The position numbers were made by a program, and so were the translations under genes. Source: Pyrenophora tritici-repentis (taxonomy: Eukaryota; Ascomycota; Dothideomycetes; Pleosporales; Pleosporaceae). Taken from it: a DNA stretch of 64,000 nucleotides. Under the pieces are notes generated by a model. The model worked only from the letters and a program-made list of their open reading frames with translations, searched no databases and was not told where the DNA came from. The stretch spans positions 4,588,001 through 4,652,000 of the forward strand of contig NC_089391.1 in NCBI RefSeq assembly GCF_003171515.1, written 5' to 3'. Positions 1 to 10,846 of the stretch are shown here, piece after piece. The first letter of the stretch is position 1. Each line of letters begins with the position of its first letter.

Positions 1-69
1 CCATAATCAAACAGATCAGGCAAAAGATAAGGCTATATATGGGAATTGAGACTGATTAATGACTTCTAG

Positions 70-809
70 ACTCTTTATCTTGGCTCGAGATTTCCGACGC
101 GACAGTAATCACCTTCTTGATCCCCACTATGACAGCAATAGTCTGTTTCCTCTGGCTACGCGAACCATTTACTTGGAAGGAAGCTCTTTGCAGCTTCATC
201 GCCTTCCTCGGCGTTCTTTTTGTTGCTCGACCACCGTGGCTCTTACCGCACGGACATACAGTTACTCCACCATCGGATCACCCGGATAACAAGACACCCT
301 TTTTAAGCCCCGAGCAGCGAGGCTTGGCTATCGCCGTCGCTATCCTAGGAACGTTTGGAGCAAGTATGGCATATGCGACTATCCGCGTCATAGGCAAGCG
401 CGCACATTCTCTCATCAGCGTAAACTACTTTTCTCTCATTGCTACGCTAGCGTCTTTTTTCATCATTCTTATACACCCTGGCTTGCGATTTGTAGCGCCT
501 ACGACATTGGGTCAGTGGGGGTTGATAGCCATCATTGGCCTCTTTGGTTTCCTGCTACAGTTTTTGCTGACAGAGGGCCTGCAAAGGGAGAAGGGTGGAA
601 GAGCAACGAATTTAACATATCTCCAGCTAGTATTTGCGCTAGCAGTGGAAAGAGTGATTTGGGGAACTACGCCGCCATTGGAGAGCTTGATAGGAGCTCT
701 GCTTATTATTGGGGCTGCGATCGCGGTCAGCTTGCAGAAAGAAACTAAACAAGAGAAGATTGCGAGAGTCCTGGACGAAGAAACGAGGTTGTTGGGAGAT
801 GAAGAGTGA
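70..809 (+). CDS. EamA/DMT-family membrane transporter, 3' part only
   Basis: C-terminal half of a drug/metabolite-transporter superfamily (EamA) protein; the gene runs off the left edge. The exon appears to start at 70, after a TTCTAG acceptor preceded by a branch-like CTGATTAAT. Reading begins in a phase that completes a Tyr-like codon and gives SLSWLEISDATVITF, the typical 'SxSDATVITFL-P' helix of this family. About 246 residues with roughly seven hydrophobic helices follow, ending in a charged cytosolic tail (EETRLLGDEE). Seen: no ATG in the visible part fits a start, and an in-frame stop at 60-62 lies in the presumed intron. The family moves small metabolites across membranes; the substrate cannot be read from sequence. 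The upstream exon(s) and the intron's 5' end are outside or unclear in bases 1-69. Confidence 0.8.
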
Positions 810-2149
810 AGCGGCAAGGATGGACGATTGGAGTGTGATGTGGTGCTCCAAACGATGATTACGAGATGCTATTGTAATACACAGAACTACCCAAAAACTT
901 GTGGGGTGTCAAAAAGAGACAAAAAAAGCCGGTACCATCCTCAACAGGTATCCACCAAATACGAAGTTACGAGACGCAACACGCCGCCAACGACTGATGA
1001 ATCCAACATTTCGTATACCTGCAACACCCCGGTAATCATTACCGAGCCTTGAGTACATCCCCACATCCTCCTTGATATGATGATCCTAGATGCGTAAAAC
1101 TCGGAAAGTAAGTCTACGGTCGATATGTGACTCATGAATCACGACATTGTCAATTGCTCAACCAAGGTCACACAGCCAAGCCTACCAAGCCATTGCGCGC
1201 ATACCAAGCTTCGCAACCACGTGGAGGCAAACTTGAATGTTGTTAGTGCTGCCACAGTGTGACGTGAGATGCACCTTCATTCCACTCAGCGAACCATCTC
1301 CCAAGGGCCATCTCCCCACCATCTCAAACCTCCCCACTACAGCCACATCGCCTAAGATTAACACTCCCAAACCCACGTGTTCAACCTCTAGTATGAGAAG
1401 CCATTTCCCCACCATTCCCATCCCAGCCCCCTTCCCGAGGACTAAATGAAAAAGCAAACAAAATCTGTACACACCTACGTCATCCCTCCAAACTTCAGCC
1501 CACCCATGCCGCGTCAACTGCAAACGCACAAGATGATCACCGCCACCATGCCTCTTTCTCATGCTTCTGCATACAATACTGTAGGTAGCAGCCACATTCG
1601 CTTACCCCTTCCCGTTCCAGGTCCCCGCGCCCAATTCACCCCCCAAAAAAGCGTGCTCCTAGCATATAGTCCAAAAAATAAAAATAAAAATGAATACGCC
1701 GATGATACAGCGTTCCCATCGTGTTTGTAGCCGAGGGTACGGCTCGGCTCGGCACAGCGCGGTCTTTAGAGCAAAAGGAACGAAGGATGGATGCGTGAGT
1801 GCGCCACTTACGTTGTAAGCGACGCAATGTTAAGGGGGTGTATGGGGAAGAGAAAAATCTGCTCTTGGTGAGGATTTGGTTGAGGAGTTGAGGGACAGAC
1901 GGTGGGGTGTTGGGATTGCTGCTATGAAGCTCGTGAAATATGCATGGGAGACGTCAATTGAGCAATTAACAACTTAACTATGATTTAATACGATGATAGC
2001 GAAAGAAAGCCGCTTTTTCTGTATTCCAACTCCCCAAACTCCGCGCAAAGTCCGCAGCAACCAAGGAAAACATTATCGCTACTCCACCTCGTATCCTTCA
2101 TATGCCCCATGAAAATCCATAATCGTACATGTACAGTCCAAGAAAAGAG
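810..2149. other. Intergenic stretch, no gene seen
   Basis: About 1.3 kb between two convergent genes. Open frames here overlap on both strands and have no recognisable protein. It contains a perfect CGG-N9-CCG palindrome at 1030-1044, a short A/T run (TAAAA units, about 1674-1692) and GGCTC repeats near 1739-1753. I see no RNA gene. Confidence 0.5.
1030..1044. promoter_or_regulatory. CGG-N9-CCG palindrome, possible Zn2Cys6 factor site
   Basis: A 15-base perfect palindrome, CGG plus nine bases plus CCG. Many fungal zinc-cluster regulators bind inverted CGG triplets at fixed spacing. It lies about 0.2 kb after the end of the transporter gene and far from any start codon, so a role is only a guess. 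Confidence 0.2.
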
Positions 2150-3420
2150 CTACTGTCTCATACTCATACCCCTCTCACTATCTGCCCTTCCCTCGCTCGC
2201 CGCGCCTCTGACAATGTGCTCCTCACTCTCATTCATCTCCGTCTCCATTCCCGTAATCTCATGTACCGTCCTCTTCTTCCCCTTGCGGTCGACGTGCGAT
2301 AGACGGAGGTGAACTGGTAATGCATTGTTGGATGAGCTATCTTTCGACGCTTTTGCTGAGGAAACGGCGTTTTTGGCTTTGGTGAAGAAGGGCTTTAGGA
2401 CGGGGAAGTTTACGGCGATGATGCCGACGAACTGTTGTGGGTTGTTAGTGCTGTGTGATGGGATGATGAGAGAAGAGGGGAGGGCCATACTGTTTCGCGG
2501 ATCGACCAGATGGTACCGACGTTGATTTGGGACACGTCTTGGAGACAGAGGATGCAGCGGAGGAGGGTGGCGGTCATGATGAAGATGCCTGTGCAGAGCC
2601 AGAAGCCGTAGATTACTTTCTTTCGGATGGGCAGTCGGACATTCCAGAGGAGGGGCAGTGGGATATATAGGATCATGGCATCGGTTCTGGGAGAGTATGA
2701 GTATGAGTTTGGGTTCTCAAGGGTAGGATGCCACTTACGTTACATTCGTCACGACTAAGGCTAGGTATTTCGAAATATTAAGGGCGCAGTCGTTGCCTGG
2801 GTATGGATATACTTGCCATAGCCGATTGATGGGGTGGCAGTGCGTCAAATAGACGGTTATTGTGGTAATGTATGCAACAACGCAGATGCCGCCGGTGATG
2901 TTTACTAGATTTTGCTGCTGCAGGTTAAGACTATCGATATCAGTGCATGTTCGAACCTCAAGAAGGCAAAGTATTCGTACGTCAGTCTCTTATAAAAGAA
3001 CAACATGCAGCCTTTGACTGGAAACGCTGTTAGCATTCAGATATTGACTAGAGCCTAACCACCACTATCATGGTGGAGGTTGCCCGAAAGCAAAGATCAC
3101 TTACGGCACCATATTAGCGTCGTGTATATAATCCACCCCGCAAACAGACATTTGCTTCCAATGACGATGTTTCGAGTTTCCTCCGGAGTGAGTGTCAACG
3201 CCTTCTCATCTGTCATACCCGTGATGGAGCCCAACTCCCCAATCATCTGGAGCATGACGAGTTCACCGGTGAAGAAGAAAATGCTCAGCAGAGCAAAGTA
3301 GTCGTCCCCTTCCCATTTTAGACCGATTCGCGAACATCGTGCTGTTAAGCGAGCAACCAAGATAAGTATACCGACTCCATATTCGGTCCAGGCTTCCGTC
3401 GTAAACGGATTGTAGGGCAT
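2150..3420 (-). CDS. Fungal rhodopsin-domain integral membrane protein (Pth11/SAT4-like)
   Basis: Five exons: 3420-3105, 3017-2981, 2930-2739, 2686-2491, 2431-2150; 340 aa. The phases close without a stop. It belongs to the fungal 'rhodopsin domain' family of about seven-helix membrane proteins, which includes Pth11/SAT4-like receptors with no settled biochemical role. Seen: N-terminal TTEAWTEYGVG followed by helices; the family-typical 'CLKGCMLFFYKRLT' (cut by intron 1 and ending at intron 2); 'HCHPINRLWQVYPYPGNDC'; 'LPIRKKVIYGFWLCTG'; and 'REТ/FVGIIAVNFP' across intron 4. A charged cytosolic tail of about 75 residues follows. Start chosen at 3420 (CCACCATT-ATG); the frame extends slightly upstream only through a TTG. 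Exon 2 is just 37 nt. It is convergent with the transporter at the left edge. Ligand and partner are unknown. Confidence 0.82.
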
Positions 3421-4198
3421 AATGGTGGTGAGTGTCAAGTCTGGCGATCAACGCGCGTTATAAACTCGAATCGAGATTTCGCGAACGCAGCGCCAAAGGC
3501 GCATTTCACAAAGTGGCATGATGGGCAAAAGGAAAAACGGTGATCGCCGTCATTAGGCGTTTTGACAACTACAGGGCTCTGCCGCGCGGAGCGTGCGGGA
3601 GGATGAGGGTCGGGCCTTAGCGTCGCCAAGGTATCGAAGTGATTGGATAGACACATGCTCCCTAAAAAAAGCGAAAGCATTGCAAATCGTTTGCTTGCTT
3701 CAGCGAATGTAGTGGATACATGTTCATTAGGCCGCCAGCCAACCTGGTATAGTGGCGCGGTGCGACGTCGGAGTAATATGAGGGTACGACGGTTGGGTAT
3801 ATAGCAGAAGTTGGAAGGTTGATATCAAGGCGAAAATGCCCGGCTGTGTGCATTGCATTAAACAGCCAGAAGCCGTTTGAACATCATGAGCATTATTGTG
3901 CTAAGTCTGAGGAACCTGCATGTCAGCAATTTGCGTACCGTACCGAGCCGTACCGTAGCCGTGATAGACAGGTCTAGCGCGTCGCAAGCTGAGTCGTCCC
4001 ACACTCAGTCCCACACTGGTCTGTCTCGGACGCATAGAAACATACCGAGGCCGTTGCGCTATTTCGCGCCTTCTAACAGCAACTATTGGTACTAGCAAGC
4101 TATGGGATGCGGCGGTATAATAAGAGCGGTCATGGCCTCACCTGCAGTCCAGGGGGATTCCTCTGAAAATTTTGCACAAGCCTGACAACGTATCCGAA
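3421..4198. other. Divergent intergenic region
   Basis: Nearly 0.8 kb between the divergent rhodopsin-domain and aldoxime dehydratase genes, so it probably holds both promoters. It carries short repeats: CCGTACC-like units at about 3936-3958 and two copies of a GTCCCACACT motif around 3996-4020. No protein-coding frame is supported. Confidence 0.45.
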
Positions 4199-5311
4199 AT
4201 GCTGGAAAGTGCCATCCCAAAGCACCTTCGCCGGGAGCGAAAATGTCCTGTCAGTACACCGGCAAATTATGTCCCGCCTTTTCCTGCATATTGCGCACGG
4301 TTCCCGACCAAGATGGATAACCTCGTTATGGCAATCATGGGCGCGCAGCATGCCTGTACAATAGGCGCCGACAGTGCAGGCATTTCGACCATCAAGGAAT
4401 TTGTCCGCGATGCGCCAGAGTCGCTGCGGCCCTCATTCTGGGAAGTCACCTCTGTGGTAGACAAAAAGGGTGCCTATAATGTCGCTGTAGTGGCATACTG
4501 GCCCAGCACGAATCTGCATAGGGATTGGCAAGAAAAGTCGGGTTTCAACGTGTGGTGGCAGAGTTCCGATAGGGAGAAGGATGGGTATGGGTGGTTTCAG
4601 GAAGTCTTGTCTCCAACCGTTGACCGTTTTGAGACGGTTTTCTCGAATTCCGAACATCCAGAAGGCGCGGCCAACATGCAGGAAAAGATCTCAGGCGAAA
4701 TGGAGGAGCATGGGTACTGGGGCAGTATGCGTGACCGTCTTGCAGCCGCCCAAGACGATGAACTCAAAGGCACCAAGTGGGTCGATAGCGGCAATGCCGG
4801 CAATGCCTCCCACGCAAACGGAGGCTCATCAAAGCGTACCCGTATAGCAGGCAAACGGAACCTCTGCGTAATTCGATCCGGCCAGGATTGGTCCGACACG
4901 CTTCCCGAAGAGCACAAATTATATCTCGAAACGATACATCCAGTACTCGTCAAGGGCATGAACTTTCTGCGCGATGAAGGTCGCCAAACGGGATGTTATG
5001 CGATGAATCTGTGGGATGTCGTGGATTCCAAGTCACACGAAGTCAATCAGGATCGAACATTTGGCCTTGGCTACTTTGACGACCTGGCCTCGCTCGAAGA
5101 TTGGAGTAAAAGCCATCAGACGCATGTCAACATCTTTGGCGGCTTCTTGATGTATGCTAAGAAGCTGAACAATGTGCTGTCGTTGCGCTTGTTCCACGAG
5201 ATTTACGTGCTTGAGCAGGACCAGCAGTTCTTCGAGTACATTGGTTGCCATGAAGAGAGTGGAATGATCAATTCGTTGCGGGCAGGAAAGCTAGGAAACC
5301 GAGGGAATTGA
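4199..5311 (+). CDS. Haem-dependent aldoxime dehydratase (phenylacetaldoxime dehydratase type)
   Basis: Single exon, 370 aa, matching the length of OxdA/OxdB/OxdFG-type aldoxime dehydratases, which dehydrate aldoximes to nitriles in the cytosol using ferrous haem b. Seen: N-terminal MLESAIPKHLR and 'PPFPAYCARFP'; 'GYWGSMRDRL' with Arg178; 'CVIRSGQDWS' with a Ser near 227; 'SHQTHVNIFGGF' with His309; and 'LRLFHEIYVLE' with His333. From the family, one of these two His residues would be the axial haem ligand and the other, with Arg and Ser, the catalytic set; this assignment is inferred by position. Start taken at the first ATG; upstream the frame continues only from a TTG. In bacteria the enzyme often sits beside nitrilase, but no such gene is visible here. 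A likely role is handling plant or fungal aldoximes. Confidence 0.88.
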   Translation: MLESAIPKHLRRERKCPVSTPANYVPPFPAYCARFPTKMDNLVMAIMGAQHACTIGADSAGISTIKEFVRDAPESLRPSFWEVTSVVDKKGAYNVAVVAYWPSTNLHRDWQEKSGFNVWWQSSDREKDGYGWFQEVLSPTVDRFETVFSNSEHPEGAANMQEKISGEMEEHGYWGSMRDRLAAAQDDELKGTKWVDSGNAGNASHANGGSSKRTRIAGKRNLCVIRSGQDWSDTLPEEHKLYLETIHPVLVKGMNFLRDEGRQTGCYAMNLWDVVDSKSHEVNQDRTFGLGYFDDLASLEDWSKSHQTHVNIFGGFLMYAKKLNNVLSLRLFHEIYVLEQDQQFFEYIGCHEESGMINSLRAGKLGNRGN

Positions 5312-6140
5312 ATAAGACCTCACATGTTGTGATGTTCCGAATTCCTCACGTGGCACAGCTAGAACGGTTATGACGACAGCTTGGGATGAACGTGCACCAG
5401 ACTCCTCGAGGAACCTACGGATTTTAGTGTTAGCGATGCATTAGTTATGCGATGGCATTAACGATTGTCTATACCGTAAGATTGCCTTGAAGTCATCATT
5501 CTATAGCGTAAGGGGTGGAAGCTCCACATAGAAGGGGGGGGTGGGTGGGTTAGCGCAACTACCTTATCGCCTTATCGGGACCGCAGGGGAAGCTACGACG
5601 CGTTGACCTCATCGAATGCGCATACGCGAAACGTTCAGTTATACTCAACCACGCCATGTCATGCACAAAAGACTAACATATATATGATACGTTCATGGTA
5701 TACGAGCGTAATGTTCAGCTAGCGGTGGCGTGAAGGGGCGATCACGCGCCTGTTAATGTACCCCGCGAAACATGATAAGCGCGGCACGGAGCTTACGCGG
5801 GGATAGGGCGCCATCACTCCCTGTTGCCCGAGCCCTCGATCCTGGTGATACTCATCTCATCGTTGCTCAATCCTATCGGGGATCATATTAGGAATCCTTG
5901 GGATGTGTCCCATTTTTGATTGATATAGTTCGATACCGCATTTGACATAGCCATTGTCCGTCGTCTCAGCCCGGCTCCGAGGAGCTACTGCTGCCTTGCT
6001 CAGTGGACCTTTGATAGATACGACGGTATACCTCCTCTTGGCTGGAAGAAGACGCCGATATTGACAGTGTGAATAGAGTCAAAACTCGGAATATCTCCCT
6101 CTGCATCTCGGTCTCTCCAAGACGTCTCACTTCGTTCATC
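5312..6140. other. Intergenic stretch, no gene seen
   Basis: About 0.8 kb between two same-strand genes. There is a G-rich run near 5537-5552 and otherwise mixed sequence. The minus-strand frame at 5966-6310 lies opposite the start of the next gene and has no recognisable content. Confidence 0.45.
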
Positions 6141-9100
6141 ATGACCTGGTGGCGTCGCGACGGGACCGTCTCTCCTATCCACAGATACGCGCAACGTCTT
6201 CTCCGCTCCCACGAAGCTACCCTACGTACCCGATACTTCTTCCGCACACCTTCCAAGTCGGCCCAGCATGGAGACGACGGCAACACCAAGCGTCCAATGG
6301 GCATGTCCAATCTCGAGTGGGTGCAGCTGCAGCACTATCAGCGGTGGCGAAAGAGGCTGATGGACGATCCATACCAGGCCATCTTCGGGGCTAGTAATGA
6401 TATACTTAGCGGAAAGGGTCTGAAGGATTGGGAGTGGATAAGCAAGAGCTTTCCTAAGTGGATGCTGAGGGAGATGGAGACTCACGACACCACCGCGCAA
6501 CTGAACCCTGACAAAGATAATGCTACCCATCCCAAACATCCAAAGAGGGTAGAAATAAGAGACAAAGAACCGGTCCCATCCAAGGAAAGGGACTCTCATT
6601 TCCCGCAGCCTACCTTCAGGGCAACAAGACTTGATCGTGAGGATTCCAGTGGGGTTGTATCGCCTTCTGATTTGAGGAGACCTCGAGAAGAGCCCTACAT
6701 GGCCCCCGAACTCACTCTTGACACGGAGAGCTCATCAAATGATCACCAAAATTCCACCTCTTCGCAGCCGATTCCCCCAAAGAGCTCGGAGTCGTTCAGT
6801 GGCTACATAACCAAGACACGATCAGATGCGGCCACCAAGCTCAAGAAGTCAAGCAAAGAAGAGCCTATAGATAAGCCAAGTTTCATGAACCAGTTTCTCA
6901 TGGATTCGTCTCGACAAGAGGGCCCATTTATCAAAGATCCTACCAGAACCAGTACATGGAGAGAGACTGCGCTACAGAGAAGGTCTTTACCAAATATCAC
7001 CGCTGAACCAGACACAGAGCCTGAGATGTTGACCAGCTTTTCCAACCGACTGCCTCCAGTTGTGTCGTCTAACCAAGATACACAATGGTCGACTGAAAGA
7101 GCTCCTGAAAGGCTCTCTCCCAAGTCATTGGCGGAGCTGGAAGTCCCAGCTGCGCCCAAGTCGGTAGAGCCAGAGTCAGAAGTGGTCCCAGTTACACATC
7201 CAACAAACGACGGTACTTCCCCTACTCGGTCAACCTCAAGGATTCTGAGCCAACTGCCTGAGGATGACATTGATCTCCTAAGCGCGGCCGACATCCGTGC
7301 ATCCATGGGAGCACGAAAGAGCAAGACCATTCGCGAAGACCAGAAGAAAGTCGAGCGTTCACACTTAGAGAAGAGTTTTGTGGATGCGCATAACACACGT
7401 GATGGCATTGATCCGATGATAGAATCCAACGTAATCAACGATCAACTGGTGCGTCGCTTGGAGAGTCAGATGCAAAACCGCCAGCAGCCCGAACAACCTG
7501 AGCAACCCAGTGAGTCACTACCAGTCCCACAATTTGAGTCTATCTCTACAGGAAATACGGGTTTGTCCAAGAACAGCACCGAGCGACCGATGTCTTGGCT
7601 CGAGCAAGGTGGTGCGGTGTTCTCGAGTCTTTTCTGGCAAGACCCAACTATAGAAGCGGATGCAGAGAAGACCCGCCTGTACTGTGAAAAGGTTCTCGCA
7701 CGTATCCGTAAGGGGCGTACGACGATGAAGCAAGTCATTGAAGACCTGGAGAGTGACGTTCCAGCATCTAAGCCTCTGTTGAAGCGCATGAAAGCAGATG
7801 AAGACATGCTTGATGCAGCCATCAACGCTCTTTGGCAACGTGCGATTACCGGAAAACTTCCGTCCTTGACGCCAAGAAAGTTCAAGGGACTGCATCCTAT
7901 GCGGCTGCGGATTGAAAATACAGACAAAGAGCTGAAAAAGGCAAACGCGGCCCTGAATGACATTAGCAACTCAAGAGCTGTGAAATACGCCTCGCCAGCG
8001 TTGAAGAGGCGACTTGCCATTGCGGTGGAAATCACACAAAAGAACGCTCACCTCACACGTTATTTGATCTGGAGCTTACAAGCCCGTCTCGAAGACCCAG
8101 GGATCGAGCGAACCTTGTATCCCAATTACAAAGTTGTCGTGAACAGCCTGTTGACGCTTAGAGATACACAAGTGGCTTTGGCTCGATTGTTGGAGCGTGT
8201 CATGCTAGTGTATGGCGTGTCGCCACAAACTATGGAAGACATCGACAAATTGAGCCAAGGTAATGCTGTGGAAACGCCAAACGAGCATAACCAGATTATC
8301 CCGCGAGATGCGTCGCCTGGCTTGAATGAGGTCGACAAAGCCCAGCTGCGTGCCAAGATAGCTGCGGAGGAACGACTTGCTAACGAGGTCGACGCACAGA
8401 AGTCTGCGATGCGTGGTCTCTCAGACGATGGGTACGCCCGCGTGCCAAAGCTAACCGCGAAGAAGTCATTTGAGGAACGAGGTCCTCTTGCGCACAGTCT
8501 CTTCAGACCCTTTGGACCAGTACTTGAGAGTCTAGAGACTGAGAAGCCTGTAAGGTCGGAGGCAAGGCAGGCTGAAGAGGCGCTGCAGAAAGCTAACGAT
8601 GATCAATTGGTCGCCGAGGTGAAGAGCGCGTATGAAGACACCTACGGGCCAATTACCGTTGGTCACGAACAGTCAACCCAACCAGCTGCGGAAACCAAGA
8701 TTAGTCAAGAGCCTGATATGAGACGATTCGACATGCTCAAAGACGATCCTACGACTATCTCGGAGAGCTCTGCTTGTGAAATTGTACCAAGTCCTCAGGA
8801 TATGACCCACACTCAAGATGTCGCAGCAGTAGAGGTCACACAGGAAGTTTCACAGGATTCCCCAGTAGACACCCAAGCCACTTCGGCTGTGGAGTCTGCC
8901 GAAGCGGCTCTTGGAATTAACGAGGTGTCTGACAAGTCCGAGCTGGAGGCACCGTCCCAACCTGCATCATCTCCATCATTTACAACTCTCCCAACACACT
9001 ACACCATTCTTATCCATGATCCCGAGACCGGCAAGCTCTCGCTCACCACATCCACCTCTGAACCACCACGCGACACCTCTCCTATGGTACCATTGCATCA

Positions 9101-9575
9101 AGCATTGGCTACTCTCGACCAACCCGCGAAGTTTATCCCCCACATCACCGACGCTCTCGAGATCGTTACTGCAAAGAGAGACATGCTCATTCTCCGCCAC
9201 GCCCTTAACGCTGCCACCTCCACCAAATCCTTCGAGACAGTCAACACATCACCAGCGATGGAAGAGACACAAGAAAGCGAAATCTCAATAGAAAGAGGCA
9301 ACATCAACCCGATAGACGGTACAACACGTCTCTCCCCCACCGGCTACGTCAGCCCAGCAGAAAGCCAAGAACAGCTCGAGAAGGAATTTGCGGAGCGCCG
9401 CCTGGCAGCCGAGCGATTGAGCAGTAGTGAAGGTGCCGAACAAGAGCAGCAGCAAAATGAGCAAAAGTCAAAGAGTAGAAAGAAAGGTGGGCGGGGTGCG
9501 GGCGTGGTTAAGACGGCGATTTGGGCTGCGGCTTTGTGCTATGTGGTTGGTGTGGTTGGGGAGATTACGAGTTAG
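6141..9575 (+). CDS. Large protein of unknown function with basic N-terminus and C-terminal membrane anchor
   Basis: One uninterrupted 1144-codon frame from the ATG at 6141; upstream codons in frame start only with GTG. I do not recognise a named family. Seen: an Arg-rich N-terminus almost without acidic residues over about 40 positions (MTWWRRDGTVSPIHRYAQRL...), which could be a mitochondrial presequence. Next come 'LEWVQLQHYQRWRKRL' and a long Ser/Thr/Pro/Glu-rich disordered part. A compact helical region follows at about residues 485-710 (from MSWLEQGGAVFSSLFW to RVMLVYGVSP), rich in Leu and charged residues like a coiled-coil bundle. Then come an acidic disordered part, a Glu/Gln-rich stretch near the end, a Lys/Arg patch and a final hydrophobic helix (VKTAIWAAALCYVVGVVG). 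The layout suggests a tail-anchored organelle protein; function is open. Confidence 0.7.
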   Translation: MTWWRRDGTVSPIHRYAQRLLRSHEATLRTRYFFRTPSKSAQHGDDGNTKRPMGMSNLEWVQLQHYQRWRKRLMDDPYQAIFGASNDILSGKGLKDWEWISKSFPKWMLREMETHDTTAQLNPDKDNATHPKHPKRVEIRDKEPVPSKERDSHFPQPTFRATRLDREDSSGVVSPSDLRRPREEPYMAPELTLDTESSSNDHQNSTSSQPIPPKSSESFSGYITKTRSDAATKLKKSSKEEPIDKPSFMNQFLMDSSRQEGPFIKDPTRTSTWRETALQRRSLPNITAEPDTEPEMLTSFSNRLPPVVSSNQDTQWSTERAPERLSPKSLAELEVPAAPKSVEPESEVVPVTHPTNDGTSPTRSTSRILSQLPEDDIDLLSAADIRASMGARKSKTIREDQKKVERSHLEKSFVDAHNTRDGIDPMIESNVINDQLVRRLESQMQNRQQPEQPEQPSESLPVPQFESISTGNTGLSKNSTERPMSWLEQGGAVFSSLFWQDPTIEADAEKTRLYCEKVLARIRKGRTTMKQVIEDLESDVPASKPLLKRMKADEDMLDAAINALWQRAITGKLPSLTPRKFKGLHPMRLRIENTDKELKKANAALNDISNSRAVKYASPALKRRLAIAVEITQKNAHLTRYLIWSLQARLEDPGIERTLYPNYKVVVNSLLTLRDTQVALARLLERVMLVYGVSPQTMEDIDKLSQGNAVETPNEHNQIIPRDASPGLNEVDKAQLRAKIAAEERLANEVDAQKSAMRGLSDDGYARVPKLTAKKSFEERGPLAHSLFRPFGPVLESLETEKPVRSEARQAEEALQKANDDQLVAEVKSAYEDTYGPITVGHEQSTQPAAETKISQEPDMRRFDMLKDDPTTISESSACEIVPSPQDMTHTQDVAAVEVTQEVSQDSPVDTQATSAVESAEAALGINEVSDKSELEAPSQPASSPSFTTLPTHYTILIHDPETGKLSLTTSTSEPPRDTSPMVPLHQALATLDQPAKFIPHITDALEIVTAKRDMLILRHALNAATSTKSFETVNTSPAMEETQESEISIERGNINPIDGTTRLSPTGYVSPAESQEQLEKEFAERRLAAERLSSSEGAEQEQQQNEQKSKSRKKGGRGAGVVKTAIWAAALCYVVGVVGEITS

Positions 9576-10227
9576 TCGGTCGATATGTGGGTATCAGGTT
9601 GGGCGTTATATTCACTTCCTTGAGTAAAACATTTTTCAGTTCTTGTTTGAGCGTTTGGATGTACCGGATGAGTGGTGTTTATGGGGTTTCACGCCGCTCA
9701 TTTATTCGGCCAGGACATGTATTGGTAGGGATATACGCGTGCAATGCGACTGTTTCTTTGTGCATAGTTTAAATATATATTTTATAGCTGCTTAGTAGCT
9801 CACAGACGTGTTTTCTGCATAGTCTTGGCTGATTTGTTGAAAGTGAAAGATATGGGTAGCTGGGTACACACATGTCTGTGAACACATCAGGGTACTAACT
9901 AGAGTATTTAAGATGTATCAAGGATTTAAGGTAACAAGGTAAGCATGTGCATGTATTGTTGTGGTGCTGGTGTTCAGCAACGATGAACGTGAGAATGAGC
10001 ACCCATGTTCGTCATCAACGTGTGCATCAAGGCAAAGGTCAACACCACAAGATCAGAAGGAAGATTGGAGAAAACAGGTTCTTGTGGTTACAAAGAGCTA
10101 TATACGGTCCACCGAATTTCCAGGCAACCACCTTCCAGTGACTATCAGTCATACCATACCACCACTCCTAAGCCAGCACTCCCAAGTCACCATGCACCAA
10201 CTAACCCCGAGCTTCCACTGCACCGAC

Positions 10228-10435
10228 ACGCTGGAGCGACATTGACACCGGAGCAAGTCGGGCAACCTTCCATTAATGCATAAGGCAGCGCGAGCCAGAT
10301 TCCCGGAGTGCTCATCACTGTTCCCGGACCCTCACCGCAGTAGCCAGCACCGCCATAAGGAGACCGCCACCCGTCCCAGAGCCAATACGCTGGAGTGACA
10401 TTGACACCGGAGCAAGCCGGGCAACCTTCCATTAA
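10228..10435. repeat. Two-copy 49-bp direct repeat with 110-bp spacer
   Basis: Copies at 10228-10276 and 10387-10435 begin ACGCTGGAG and end CTTCCATTAA, with the same length and only two differences noticed. The 159-bp period does not correspond to a coding frame I can support. It could be remains of a larger tandem satellite or of a mobile element. Confidence 0.75.
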
Positions 10436-10780
10436 GCCACTAAGGACATGCTACTCAAGTCTGAGACGCTGCAGGTCGGCAGTTGACTGCAGCTAGGGTG
10501 CTTGGAACTTGGTGACCCAAGCGAAGTGAAGTGATGCCAGTACATGAAAAAGACCCAACAAGAACCTGGTCTGGAAGTTTTCAGTGGCTGATCTCGAGAA
10601 GGAGAAAGGTGACTCACGTTGAAGACTAGCTACAGACGGCATCCAGAGGTGATGCACCTGACCGACGAGGCGACTTTTGGAGATGTAGAGGAGTCGCCGA
10701 GCGTTGGATGAGCCAATGAGGGGTTTTTGCAGCCGATTGTGTGATGTTGTTGGTGGCTGATGGCGTCGCACTCGAGAGTA

Positions 10781-10846
10781 AGTGCCAGTGTCGCAATTGG
10801 TGAGTGCCAATGTCGCAGTTGGTGAATGCGAAGGACGCAGTTGGCG
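10781..10846. repeat. 22-bp tandem repeat, three copies
   Basis: Units at 10781-10802, 10803-10824 and 10825-10846, each starting A(G/A)TGC and ending CGCA(A/G)TTGG(T/C)G. The third copy is the most diverged. It lies in non-coding sequence 0.35 kb after the 49-bp direct repeat. Confidence 0.7.
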
